Positions 10,525 to 21,468 of a stretch of 64,000 bases of DNA are shown one piece after another. Made by a program: the position numbers and the translations under genes. The notes beneath the pieces were generated by a model. It made no database searches and was not told the DNA's origin. It saw only the letters and a list, made by a program, of their open reading frames with translations. Position 1 is the stretch's first letter, and each line of letters opens with the position of its first letter. Source of the stretch: Pogostemon cablin (Eukaryota > Streptophyta > Magnoliopsida > Lamiales > Lamiaceae); the NCBI GenBank assembly GCA_023678885.1, contig CM043013.1, positions 18,384,791 through 18,448,790 on the forward strand. The letters run 5' to 3'.

Positions 10525-10660
10525 TATATCTTTTCTTTCTTGCATGAGTGTTCTGTTTTTAGCTATAATAGGTAGCTAGAGGAGTCTTCTTATCTTGTTT
10601 AAGTGTTATGAGAGTGTAATAAATATTTTCATTTCATAAATGAATAATCTTAGGCTACTG
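10525..10660 (+). terminator. Probable viral poly(A) region / end of viral sequence
   Basis: AATAAA lies at about 10619-10624 within a T-rich context (GAGTGTAATAAATATTTTC). In caulimovirids the poly(A) signal lies shortly downstream of the 35S transcript start, so this fits the order promoter, leader, AATAAA once the MITE is discounted. The precise viral end is not visible. Confidence 0.45.
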
Positions 10661-13010
10661 CCCGAAGCGTGTAGCTTTCTATTTACTTCTGCAACTTTAA
10701 TCTCCGTACTTTCCGGCGAAGAATAGTAGCAGCCTCCTGTACATTCGGTGTAGGAAATGAAATAGGATTGTGCTGAGATCCACTAAAGGAATGGGGTTGA
10801 ACCACCATACTGCAGGGTGCGTGATTGGCTGTGAAGAGCAGCTGTAAAACCCCTCGGATACTCGGTGGATTAACGGTCAAAAAAGATACTGTTACTATTT
10901 TATGTTGGTTAATTAAGAGATTAATGTGGTTTAAATAATGTACGGAAGCATGCTAGGCATAATATAATCGTAATGGACTATGTCTATTTTAAAGAAATGA
11001 ATGAAAATTAGATTTAAAATGAAGTATTACATACAATTGGGCATAGAATTGAGAAAATTTGGTAATAGTAGAAATTAGATGGGTCTTCGCAAAATAAATA
11101 TTGACTTAATCAAAATAGGACAAATGCTGGACCATTTATAAACCTATAGGACTATAAATGGACTAACTCGAACCTAATAGACTAGAAATGGACGAAATAA
11201 AAAGATAAAGTACTAAAAATGAAAATTTGATAATTAAAGGGCAAAATTTGGAATAGGCTATTCCTAGAGGACAAAAAATGATATTAACCTTATGTTATAT
11301 TCTTTTGTTGTACTAATATTACACAAATTTGGCAATATTGTGTTCAATTGATGGACTAGAACTTTTCTAATTTTGACAGTGAAATTTGTATGCTTTGAGT
11401 TTATTTATTTCAAGATTGGAGAAAATATTCTAACTTCATCTTGTAATTTCACTGTTTAGAACCGGGAGAAAAATTTCAGATTCTTATATGTAAAAGGTCG
11501 CTTTTGTAAAGTTTCACAATGGGTAATTCCCATGCCCACTTTATTTAATAATATGTTTATTTTCTTATAAAAAATAGTTATTTAGTGTATATGTTGTATT
11601 AAATAAATATATTACTTTTTATTTTTGAATGTATTACGTTATTTTGTATGTAAAAAATGTGTGAAATTATACTTTTTTAATACAAATATAAACAATTAAC
11701 TGTATTAATTAATGTATTTCAATAACGTACATTTTAATAAGCATATTAATTTTTAATTTTTTTTATCAATATTTATTCTATGTTAATATTTATGTATATA
11801 TATTTTTATATATCCATTCATTTATAGCTTTACATTTTAGAATAAAAATAATAAATTTATTAAGAAATGCATATAAATTAGTGAATCAAAATAATTTAAT
11901 TAATTATAAAAATTTTATTAAAAAAATTAATGCAAATTAAATATATAACATTAGTAATACATTTAAAAATATAAAGTAATAATGTTATTTTATAAAAATA
12001 ACACATACATAGTTAATTTATAAATACTTAATTAATTATATTAGTTGTAATTTAATAATGTATATATTTTTATTAATAAAAGTATTATTTGTTTTATCTT
12101 TATTAATAAAGGCATCTATATGACATTTAAATAATGCATCGTAATACATTTACTAAGAAAAATATACACACTAATAAATTACATTTGATACGCACAACTT
12201 ATATGTTCAATCCGTCACTAATATTGAAATAGATATGGCTTCTTAGTTCAGGCAGCATCCCTTCAACAAAAATATCACGAATCTTCTCTAAAACCAAAAA
12301 GAACTATATTAGGTGCGTTTGCTTGCTTCTCCTCTCCCTCGTTGTCACTGCGCATTTTTCTCCCACGTTATAGTTCCTAAATATGTTATATGAAGATTAA
12401 TTGTGTCCAAGAAAAGTAGAAGAAATAGAAAAATATATTTAATTTTTGTAAATTCTCGCCTATAGATTTGCGTTCGTACTATTTCTCTCATAACTTTCAC
12501 AGACAACGATCCTCTTTTCTTTTTATATCTCCTCATATATAATTAAATCTTAATAATAATTTTCACAACTTCTCAAATTGTCATAAAATGATAACTAAAA
12601 ATTTATATTTAATTTAAAGGATTAATAGCAAGAAAAAACCACGAACTTTACTCATATTGCAAATTAATTCACTCCTTTGAAATTTTTTAAAAAGACCCCT
12701 ACCTTTTAGTATGGTTGCAAAACACATATATGTATGAGTCATTCTAAGTAGCATCTTTCTGGTTTTCTCTCTTATTTATGCTTCTGTATGAGTCATTGCA
12801 TCTGTTTTTCAAAACTAAATTTCCCCATGTTATCTCTACCTTATTACAGTTCATTGATTATCAGTTCATTTGTGTGAGTGTGTGTGTGAAGAAGTAATAT
12901 GTTACGCATTGGATGATTGGAAAAGTATAGAAACATATAAACTAGGTTTGTGAATGGATAAGTAATATCTTTCATATTATGTTCTTATATTATGGACAAG
13001 TAGTATTATG
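10661..13010. other. AT-rich sequence with one small ORF fragment, no clear gene
   Basis: A less AT-rich patch at 10683-10880 has a minus-strand open frame of 65 aa ending VQEAATILRRKVRRLKLQK-like; it could be a piece of a host exon or of the virus, but I do not recognise it. 11140-11240 carries short repeats of the type GGACTATAAATGGAC. 11550-12200 is extremely AT-rich. The ORF at 12345-12536 (minus) is AT-rich noise. No repeat ends are visible. Confidence 0.3.
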
Positions 13011-13522
13011 CAGTGTTTTGAAAACCGGACCGGACCGGCCGGTCAAACTGGTTGAGCCAGAACCGGTCTGGAACAACCTATAAAACTGCTTTTAATATTA
13101 AACCGGAAAAAACCGGATTGAATCGGTCAAGATCGAAAAATCGGTAAAACTATTAGAACCGGAGAATCGCCGGTTTTGTTACAAAATCTTAAAAGTTTCC
13201 AAACATCTGAATCTCTTGACTGAAATTTCAATAAAATCTCAAAATATATCACTTGAAGTTACATATGCTATATAAACATCGGATACATTTTGGTAGAAGT
13301 GGGCTATTTTAATAAATGGGTCATTTGGATAAGTAAATGGTACAGGGCCTAATTAATAATATATATATTTAATTAAATTTATTTACTATATATTTCTTTT
13401 GATAGTTAGTTTAAAAATATAATTAAAAATATGCGATTCTCGTATTTCTGGTTGAACCGTCGGTCCGACCTCGAACCGTTAGAGGTACCGATTTGATATT
13501 CAGTCCGGTTATGAAAACACTG
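13011..13522. mobile_element. hAT-like MITE with GGACCGG/CCGGTT interior
   Basis: The terminal inverted repeats are CAGTGTTTTGAAAACCGGAC at the left and CAGTGTTTTCATAACCGGAC on the other strand at the right. The interior has repeated AACCGG phrases on both strands. I do not see a convincing 8-bp target duplication, so the flanks may have decayed. Confidence 0.7.
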
Positions 13523-13899
13523 ATGTTCTTACATTGTAATAGTTGCTGCTATTGGGTATATGTTTCATTTCTTTAGCTTTGACATGTTTTGTAGGAAAAA
13601 GAACGATTAAACGAGGAGGCAGGAATGAAGTCGGGGAGAATGAAGAAATTGCGGCTGAACTTTTATTTTTTCAAGTTGCAAATTATTGAAACACTTCTAG
13701 ATTTCTTTGGTTTCTTTTTAGCTTTAGATTGAGACCTTCTTTTTAATTTTGAGTAATATGGAGTTTGAGATACAATAATTTTCTTGTTTCATGTGGAAAC
13801 TTCTAGACTATTGAATATTTGAATGAGAAACATTTTTTTTACAACGAGTCAAATTTAAGTGATTATGTCTTTATGCAGGAGATGAATTATATATACCAT
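13523..13899. other. Intergenic sequence, nothing recognised
   Basis: AT-rich sequence with a purine-rich patch at about 13595-13660. No open frame of note and no repeat ends. Confidence 0.3.
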
Positions 13900-14432
13900 T
13901 TTTTTATTAAAAAATTATTTTTGGTATTTAGTGTCGAACAAAGTAATTTTGTTGCAAAATCTGGGATAAAAAATTATTTATAATATTTTGTTTTTAAAAA
14001 AAACTACGATGAAAATAAAAGATTTGTAGCAAATATTTGCAGCAATAATAGATATTTCGTAACAAAATATTTGTGACGAAATGTATCAATTTTGTAGCAA
14101 ATTTTTACAGCAAAAGTTTATTTTTTGTAATTAAATTTTGGCGGCTTTGTAAAGCTATTCATAGCAAATGCTAGCAATGAAATAATAAATTTTTGTAGCA
14201 AATATTTGCGATAAAATTCTTAATTTTTGTTGCTAAATATCTGCTACTAAATAAATCAATTTGTGGCAAAAGTTAGCGGGGAGAATTTTAATTCGCCACA
14301 AAATGGATTTGTGACGAGCATATTCTCACCAAATTTAGTGATGAAAATATTCATCGCTAAAATAAATTAGCAATGACATACACTACGTTAACGACGAAAT
14401 ATTTCATAGCTAAATCACAATTTTCTTGTAGA
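13900..14432. mobile_element. CACTA-like remnant with subterminal repeats
   Basis: Many copies of GTAGCAAATATTTGC-type and GCGAAA/TTCGCTA-type phrases occur in both orientations, a pattern common in the subterminal regions of plant CACTA transposons. The right end reads TTTTCTTGTAG, which is the complement of the CTACAAGAAAA end common in plant CACTA elements. The left end is not found, so this is a fragment or a very decayed element. Confidence 0.5.
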
Positions 14433-14541
14433 TATCTAACAGGCAGCAGATGCCATGAGTATTGTTCCATATTATTAGAAAGAGGAAGACAATGACGATG
14501 AATATGTGTTTTTATTTATGTTATGTAAAAGTATTTTAGTA

Positions 14542-14801
14542 CTCCTTCCATCCCAACTTTAATTTCACACTTTCTATTTTGGTCAGTCCCAAATTTAACT
14601 TCATACTTCCATAAAAAGAAAAAAAGCAACTAACTGATATCCCTCCAATATACTTTAATTTCAAATTTGTCATCATTTTTTAACACACATAACATACTTT
14701 ATAATTTATTTATTAACAAAAAATTAACATACTATCCCCAAAAGTCAAAAAGTGACTTTTCTTAAATTCCATGTGAAAAGATGAATTTGGGACGGAGGGA
14801 G
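14542..14801. mobile_element. Stowaway-like MITE
   Basis: The ends are CTCCTTCCATCCC and GGGACGGAGGGAG, flanked by TA (14540-14541 and 14802-14803). The interior phrase AACACACATAACATACTTTA recurs in the MITE at 17725-18007, so the two belong to one family. Confidence 0.85.
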
Positions 14802-14822
14802 TATATGGTAAAGTATGTTATT

Positions 14823-16525
14823 TGTTGAGAGGGAAAATTCTCATTTTTATGGTCTCACTTTGGGCCATTTTTTAAAAATACGGCCATGATTTTGTATAGA
14901 ATTGTGTGGTTGCATATCTTGCATAATCAAGATTCTACTAAGGTGTTTTGTTGAATTTTGAAGTTTAAATAGGGCAAAATGGAGCAGAATAAAAAACAAG
15001 CATGTTAGGGACAGAACCGAAGCTAACTCGGCTTGATAGAAAGGTAACTCAAGTTGCAACTCGAGCTAAGTTGGGATGGTGTGAAAGTGATTCGACTTCG
15101 AGTTGATAGTCCAGACATATAGTATGCATTTTGGTCCAACTCGGTTTGTCAGAAGGGCAACTCGAGCCGAGTTGACTCATACGGGAGCCGAGTTGAGCTA
15201 CATTTGGTTCAGAATTTGGATTTCACACCTTATAGTGCTGAAAAATGTTAAAAACCCCCAGAAGATCGAATTATTTTCAAAGACACACATAAAAAGGCAA
15301 AGGGAGAGAGAAAGAAGAACAATCATCTACACAAACCGATTCCACACATCGCAGACCACCAATCCACCATACTTTCACTTCATCTACAGTTATCCCTTCA
15401 ATCAATCATTCATCTCGATGTGTGCACTTCAAGGAGAGAAATCATAATAGTTGGAAAAGACGAAGAGAAGAGTGGGCACAATTCTTCAATTTAGGATTTT
15501 GAATTTCAATTTCAATTTCTTTTCAATTTTTCTGGTAAGACCTTACCTTTAGCTATGGGAGTTGTCTGTCACCCAATAGGCTAAATACTTTTGGTAGTTA
15601 TAAGACATGAAGGTTCAAATTGATGTAATTTGATACGTGATATTAGGGTTTTGAAACTGCAGAATGTTTATTCACTTTACCATAGATTTATTGAGACTAT
15701 TTGATTCATCTTACATGGCATTTATGATTATTACTTGCTATTGATTAATTAATACTTGGAATAATTGTGACTTATGTGCGCAGTAGAATTAATTTGTTAT
15801 TCGTTACAAATTGAGGCAATTGACTTGATTTCTTTGATTCAATAGATATGGAATTATTTATGAGTGTTATTAATGATGATGATCATTTATATTGATAATA
15901 TTCAGGAAATTAAGAAATAAACTTATATTACTTAAAAAGGGAATACATCTAGTACGTGACTAGGGAAGGAATTGATATTATATATAATTACCTAGAGAGG
16001 GAGATTGGAATATTTTCCTAGAATCTTAGGAGATAAACCAAATTAATTATAAGTTTATTAAGATAAATCAATTGAATTTATGTGCTTATGTGATTTTTCC
16101 ATAACTTTTGCAGGATTGAACACGAATGTCATTGTATTACATTAATAGGTTTGAACTGGAGTCTCTAGAGCTACTATTTTTCCATACTTGACAACTTTAT
16201 ATTTTCTTTAATGTCTTATTTAATTTTTGAATTTTAAATAGTTCTTAAAATCTAAAAAAACTGAATATTTGGTTACATGTCTTATTTATTCTAATAATTT
16301 TAAAAATAGATAATTAGCTTTCCTTAAGGTTTGATATAGACTGGGTCGCTTGCCGCTGCAATAGATACCCTTAATACTTGGACAAATTTGATTCTGTGCA
16401 TGTAATATGTATAAAAAGTTTTTGCCGTCCTTTGGTTTCGATATTTAACTTGGTCGCTTATTTAAGCCACAATAACATCCTTCACACTTGGGGATTAATT
16501 TTGCGTGCAAAAAAAATGCGCATCA
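14823..16525 (+). repeat. Athila-type LTR (solo or truncated), with CTCGG/CCGAG motif array
   Basis: The right end TTTTGCGTGCAAAAAAAATG followed by CGCATCA is nearly identical to the end of the Athila D LTR, and the upstream phrase AACTTGGTCGCTTATTTAAG matches the other Athila LTR ends. The proposed left end is TGTTGAGAGGGAAAATTCTC, resembling the TGATGAGAGTG start of the other LTRs. No matching target duplication is visible (TTATT left, GAGGG right), so one side may be rearranged. At 15024-15198 it carries repeated CAACTCG, GCCGAGTT and ACTCGG phrases in both orientations, at the place where other Athila LTRs carry TCGACC/GGTCGA arrays. No internal retrotransposon region follows. The ORF at 15103-15447 is LTR sequence. 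Confidence 0.65.
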
Positions 16526-17605
16526 GAGGGCTGCCCGACGTCTGACGTGGCATTGACCTTTGCCACGTCAGCTTTGAATTTATTGCAAAAAAAACCTTAA
16601 CCTTTACTTCTATTGCAAATAAATCCCAACCTTTGAGATTTTGGCAAAAATAACCATCAATTCTTTTTAAATTACACCAATCTAATAAAAAAATTATATT
16701 TTATAATAAAATTATATTCTCAAAAATTATTATGTAGTAATATTTAAAACTTACATTTCAATGCTTACGTTTGTTTCAATGCTTACATTTAGTTTTTGCT
16801 CATTGATTAATGAATATAGTATTTTAATGTATAGTGAGTTTAAAGATATAATATTTAATGCAAGTGGGTAAGTGTATTATTATTATATGTGGGTCCCATG
16901 ATAATATATTAATTATTTTAGGTGATTCATATGCCAAAAAGAGAAACATAAAGATTGAAATGAGACGCCAAAAATAAAAATATGTAAAGATTGAAATGGA
17001 TAGAGGGAGTACATGAAAATTTGATTTGTATAAATTAAAACTTAACTAATATTATTTTTTGTCCGTATAAAACTATGATTTTATAAATTAAATCTACATA
17101 AATTATAAACTATTTTTTGTATAAATTTTTTATCCTCTAAATGCGTGTATATATATATTTTGTCACATTAAAGTATAACATAAAATTACGAAAAAAAATT
17201 TTAAGACATTTTCAGAATTACTTTGATTTTATAAATTATAAAAAATTTATAATGCATAAAATATTTTAAAGACTTAAATAAATTTATTATTTTATTTAAT
17301 AATTTTTTAAAATTAAATTTTAATAATGGGTGCAATTTAAAATAAAAAATAAAAATTTGATGGTCTTTTTTGCCAAAATCTCAAAAGTTGGGATTAAATC
17401 GCAATTTAAGTAAAGGTTGAGATTTTTATGCAATAAACTCATGCTGACGTGGCAAAGGTCAGTGCCAAGTCAAACGTCGGGCATCCCTCTCCAACCCGTT
17501 GGGTGCGTTTTGCACGAAACTTAAAGGTCGAGGTTTTTTTTGCAATTTCTCAAAGGTTGAGATTTATTTGCAATAAAATGAAAGTTGGGTTGTTTTTTCA
17601 ATTAA
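16526..17605. mobile_element. Foldback/MULE-like element with long inverted arms
   Basis: The left arm (16526-16690) and right arm (about 17340-17500, complementary strand) match over roughly 150 bp, including GAGGG(C/A)TGCCCGACGT, TGACCTTTGCCACGTCAGC and CCCAAC(C/T)TTTGAGATTTTGG. The right arm continues further out (to about 17605) than the left, so the left outer part is missing, perhaps lost at the LTR junction at 16525. The centre is AT-rich and holds a decayed GAGGGAGTA-ended MITE piece near 17000. No transposase is encoded. Confidence 0.6.
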
Positions 17606-17724
17606 CCCTTTAAAATATTATATCTCTCTCCTCATCTACACATTAAATATGGAATATGTCCCTTAATTTCCGTGAAATCTTAAACAAATATAAACTCACC
17701 TCTTTGAAAGGGATTATAGAAGTA

Positions 17725-18007
17725 CTCCCTCCGTCCCACAATAAACTTCACACTTTCCATTTTCGTCCGTCCCACAATAATTTGCACCACCCTAAAAAGG
17801 AAACATCATATCAATTTCTAACCTCTAAAGTTTATCTTAATTACAAATTTATCACTTCTACCTAACACACATAATATACTTTATAATTTATTTATTACAT
17901 AAAAAGTCTACATTACCCTTCAAAAGTTAATAAAATTGATCAAAAAATAATTTTTCTTAAACTCAGTGTGTACAGTAACGGTGCAAGCTTCTCCGGAGTA
18001 GAGGGAG
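17725..18007. mobile_element. Stowaway-like MITE
   Basis: The left end CTCCCTCCGTCCCACAATAA follows TA, and the right end CGGAGTAGAGGGAG precedes TA. The interior matches the MITE at 14542-14801 (AACACACATAATATACTTTA). It abuts the 5' limit of the LINE fragment. Confidence 0.8.
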
Positions 18008-18009
18008 TA

Positions 18010-18615
18010 TTAAACAATGCTTCTTCTTGCACAAAGTTGATTTTGAAGAGTGTTGTGTTCAGTTGACATTGGAGGATGCCAGGTCCAAGGGGGTTTTCTT
18101 TACTTGGACTAATGGCACATATTGGAGTCATATTGACAAGGTGCTTGTCAATGGACTCTGGATGGTGGATTCAGGGGTTGTTGAGGCGGAATTCTTGGAG
18201 ATTGGTACCACATATGATCATAGCTCGCATCTGTCTTTCACTGCGATGTGAAAAGGATTTGCCCGTTTAGGTATTTGAATATATGGAGTACGAGTGAGGG
18301 CTTTCTTGAGGTGGTGCAAGGTGTGTGGAATTCTGAGATTTGGGAAATCGTCAGTTCATTATATGCCGCAAGCTAAAGATCCTCAAACCTAAACTTAAAC
18401 TGTTAGGTAAGAGGGACTTTAGTCATATTGCGGAGAGGGCAGAAAGGGCTCATAATGACATCGCTAGGGTTCAATTGGCAAGTCATGGAGACCCGGGCAA
18501 CGATGAGTTATGGGGAAGGGTGCATGAGGCTGCAAAACAAGCGGATTTCCTAACGAATGCAGAGCACTTGTTCCTCAACCAGCTTGCCCTTGGAGAGTAT
18601 TAGAGGAATCAGGTT
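18010..18615 (+). pseudogene. LINE fragment: endonuclease C-terminus and linker
   Basis: The frame at 18027-18251 carries the C-terminal half of the AP-type endonuclease of plant LINEs: FFTWTNG, IDKVLVN..W and a final HS motif in a DHSS context. 18340-18603 is the helical linker between endonuclease and RT (ERAERAHNDIARVQ..., NELWGRVHEAAKQ). It is 5' truncated at about 18010, has frameshifts near 18250, and is interrupted at 18615 by a solo LTR. The linker resumes at 20307. Confidence 0.7.
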
Positions 18616-20306
18616 TGATGAGAGTAGAAATTCATGTATTTTTTTGTCCGATTTGATACCTCTTTGAGTGTTAAATTGGTATTATTTGCACAAATCTTAA
18701 TACTTTGAATAATTATTGACTAAAAAGTTCTTGAGATGTATTCTATTATATTTTGATAGAAAAAATGATAAAAATGTTGAATTGGAATGAAGGGTGAATT
18801 TGTGCAAGATTTCAAGAAAACAGAGGATTACATTCCATGATTTTTCTGTATTTCTATAGAAGTTCAAACTGGTCGTGTGATAAATGGTTAGAAATATACG
18901 GAAGAGAGGGTCGCATGAGCGTAAGAATCATTTCAATCGGAGTCTGGATGAAGAAGTTATGTTCAAAACCGTGAGGTCGCGCAACTGCCAGCGAGAATTC
19001 TGAAAATATACGAAAATTACCCTCTTTTCCTTATATTCTTGGTGGCCAAGTTATTTCCTAATTTAATATCCCTCCGTATCTTCCATAATTGTATTTTTTC
19101 TGATTTTTCAAGATCACACATCGTTTTACTCCTTATTTTATTCCACTCTCACACCTATATATACTCATTCTCATCACCACACAAAATCATGGAGAAACCG
19201 CCTAATCTACCACCACTACATCACCTAGGGTTTTTAACCCTAGTCCACCATATCCGCCTTTCATCTTCTAACCATCATCCGCCATCCACCATCTAGAGAT
19301 GATTCAAGAGAGTATCCGTCTACTTGATCGGAGACGAAAATTCTGGAGAGGACGAAGTTGAAGAAGGAGAACCAAACAAATAAGTTTTCTATTCTTTACT
19401 TTATTATTTCTAGTTTTTAGACTCATGGGTAAGTTTTCTTCCGTAGACATGGTTGTTGCTTTTTTGTAACACCATGGGCTAAGTATTTTATTGGTATTGT
19501 TAGGGCTTTAAGACAGTTTTGACTATGTGATTTGATTGCCCTAAACTTGGATTTTATTATTCTGCAGATTGTTTATTTCCTTATTGAAGAGGATATTTTG
19601 AGACTTCATATTATTGTGTTTTTGGATTTTGATTCCATTAATTATTATTGACAGTATCACTGATTGATAGTTAATAGGATTCTTTATTTCTGCATAATAA
19701 TTGTTGTTTCCTGTGACATTCTTAGGGGATTGGCCTATAATACCTAAGAGTGTTAGACAATCAATTTGGAATATTAATTATTTGGTAAAATATCATTATT
19801 AAGTAATTAGTAAGGAGACAAAAGGGGTTAATAATCGCATATCTAGAAAGAGAAGTCTAGTGCTCTAGCCTTTGATGGAATTTAACATGAAGTACCTATA
19901 GAGGGAGAGAGAGTTAATTTTCTTATCGATCCTAATAAGTGTTAGATCCTACCCGATCAAGGTGGTCTAACTAGGCTTAGTGATCCTCTTATAAATATAT
20001 GTAGGTAATTAATTTGGGTTTAGAATAATCAGTCACATGGTTAAGCTGGATTGTCCTTAGCGTTATCAGTCTCTTATCTTGGAACACTTTATTGTTTTCT
20101 CGCCAGCTTATCTTATTTTATTTTTATTATTAATAATTAATTTTCATAAACTTGAGTTTGTATTAAATAGAAATAGTCATATTAGATTTATTTGCCACTC
20201 TGATAATATTCCGTGGGTTTGACATTTGACTTGGTCACACACGCACTACAATTGATCCCTTATACTTGAGGGTGAGATTAATGTTTTCGAAAGAAAATAG
20301 CGATCA
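18616..20306 (+). repeat. Solo LTR (Athila-type) inserted in the LINE
   Basis: It starts TGATGAGAGTAGAAATTCAT and ends GAAAATAGCGATCA. The flanks are AGGTT (18611-18615) and AGGAT (20307-20311), a 5-bp target duplication with one mismatch. LINE coding sequence continues on both sides. No internal retrotransposon sequence is present, so it is a solo LTR left by recombination between two LTRs. It is the same family as the minus-strand solo LTR at 45794-47629 (same ends, same interior phrases such as AATTAATATTCCAAA on one strand). The ORF at 19039-19296 is LTR sequence. Confidence 0.9.
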
Positions 20307-21115
20307 AGGATAAGGCAACCAAATTCTTTCACAGGATGGTTAAGTCTCAAGGAACTTGAAATTATATTACTTCCATCCGCACCGAATCCTGGCACACATC
20401 TTCCCGTGATGAGGTAGTGGAGGAGTTTCTTACTTTCTACAAAGGCTTATTGAGTTCTTCTATTCAGAGGGAGGAGTGTGATCCCTCTATTTTTGAATGG
20501 GGAACCGTACTGATAGATGAACAGGGCATTGAGATGATTGCCCCTATCTCAGCAGAGGAAGTTAAAAATGTCATCTGGAGTATGAATATCAGCAAGGTAC
20601 CTAGACTCGATGGTTATCCTTTGGCATTCTTTAAGGATGGTGGGATGTAGTTGGAGGAGATGTGGTTGCAGCTGTTCAAAAATTCTTTGACTCTGGGCGG
20701 TTACTTCGGCAGATGAACTCCACGTTCATCACCCTAATACCAAAGGGCACTCACGACTCTGGTGTTAGGGATTTTTGCCCCATCTCGTGTTGTAATGTGT
20801 TCTATAAGATCATCTCTAGGATCATTGTAGGGCGTATAGCAGGCGTGATGGATGGGTTGGTATCTGAGAGTCAATTTGGTTTTGTGAAGGCTAGAAAGAT
20901 GAGGGATTGTATCATGTTAGCGCAGGAAGTGGTGAAAAATTATGGTTAGGCTGTGGGTCATATTGCTAAACGAATGGTTGTATAAGTGGATATCAAAAAG
21001 GCATATAACATAGTAGACTGGGGCTTTCTTCAGGACGTCCTTGTGGGCCTACGGTTTCCGCCAAAGATGGTTGGTTGGATTATAGAGTGTATCACTACAA
21101 CCTCCTACTCTATCT
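20307..21115 (+). pseudogene. LINE fragment: reverse transcriptase, 3' truncated
   Basis: After the solo LTR the sequence resumes with KATKFFHRMVKSQG, the typical start of the plant LINE RT domain. 20417-20650 contains FLTFYKGLLSS and ISAEEVKNVIWSMNISK.PRLDGYPLAFF. 20662-20949 contains NSTFITLIPKG, RDFCPISCCNVFYKIISRI and SESQFGFVKARKMRDCIMLAQE. 20980-21080 has VDIKKAYNIVDW, the first catalytic block. The domain stops before the YADD block, where another remnant takes over. Stops at 20648-20650 and 20947-20949 break the frame. Confidence 0.8.
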
Positions 21116-21468
21116 ACTAGCATTTGATCATTTGGTTAACATGAACCGTTAGGGTTCCATGCAAACTATATCAGCGGAAGCAAGAATAAAGATTTGCATT
21201 ACCTTTCAATATGGTATGTTGAAGAAGAGAAATTCTCGCTAGCAGAATATGCAGCCTCACGATTTTGGGTATAACTTCCTTATTCAATCTCCGATTTGAG
21301 TGATTTTTGCGCCAAAATAATCTTTTCTTCCGTGGCTTTCGAATGGTGTATCACAAGACCAGTTTGAGTTCCACAAAAATATAAAATAGTCATGGAAGTT
21401 GATGATCAGGTTGCTGAAAATGACCTCTTAATCTTCTATTTTATTCCCAAGTCCAATCTTGACGTCGT
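21116..21468 (-). repeat. Chimeric LTR remnants (Copia end joined to Athila-like piece)
   Basis: 21121-21215 reads as the reverse complement of the 3' part of the Copia 2 LTR: the phrase CCGTTAGGGTTCCATG and the phrase AGCGGAAGCAAG are shared. 21270-21420 instead matches the block found in Athila LTRs (TAACTTCCTTATTCAATCTC, CGATTTGAGTGATTTTTG, GAGTTCCACAAAAATATAAA). Both are in minus orientation. There is no coding content. Confidence 0.5.

Larger units (their letters stand above)
2461..10660 (+). mobile_element. Endogenous pararetrovirus (Caulimoviridae), genome-length, broken
   Basis: The block holds, in order, a tRNA-Met primer site, a coiled-coil ORF, a coat protein with CCHC knuckle and acidic tail, a 30K-type movement protein, an aspartic protease, RT with YVDD, RNase H, a last ORF, a duplicated 35S-like promoter and a poly(A) region. 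No integrase and no LTRs are present, which separates it from Ty3/gypsy elements. Without the two MITEs and the promoter duplication it is about 7.4 kb, close to caulimovirid genome size. The order coat protein, movement protein, then pol differs from Caulimovirus, which starts with the movement protein. As far as I recall it matches Solendovirus (tobacco vein clearing virus type); that placement is inference. Every ORF has stops or frameshifts, so this is a fossil copy and not an intact genome. Confidence 0.85.

Noticed and set aside
2461..10660. Reading the virus block as another Ty3/gypsy retrotransposon
   Set aside because: No LTRs and no integrase; a 30K-type movement protein and a 35S-like promoter are present, and the primer site is tRNA-Met.
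13011..13522. An 8-bp target duplication for the MITE at 13011-13522
   Set aside because: The flanks GTATTATG and ATGTTCTT do not match; I keep the MITE call on inverted ends only.
14823..16525. A full Athila element starting at the LTR 14823-16525
   Set aside because: No primer site or gag follows the LTR end; foldback sequence starts immediately.
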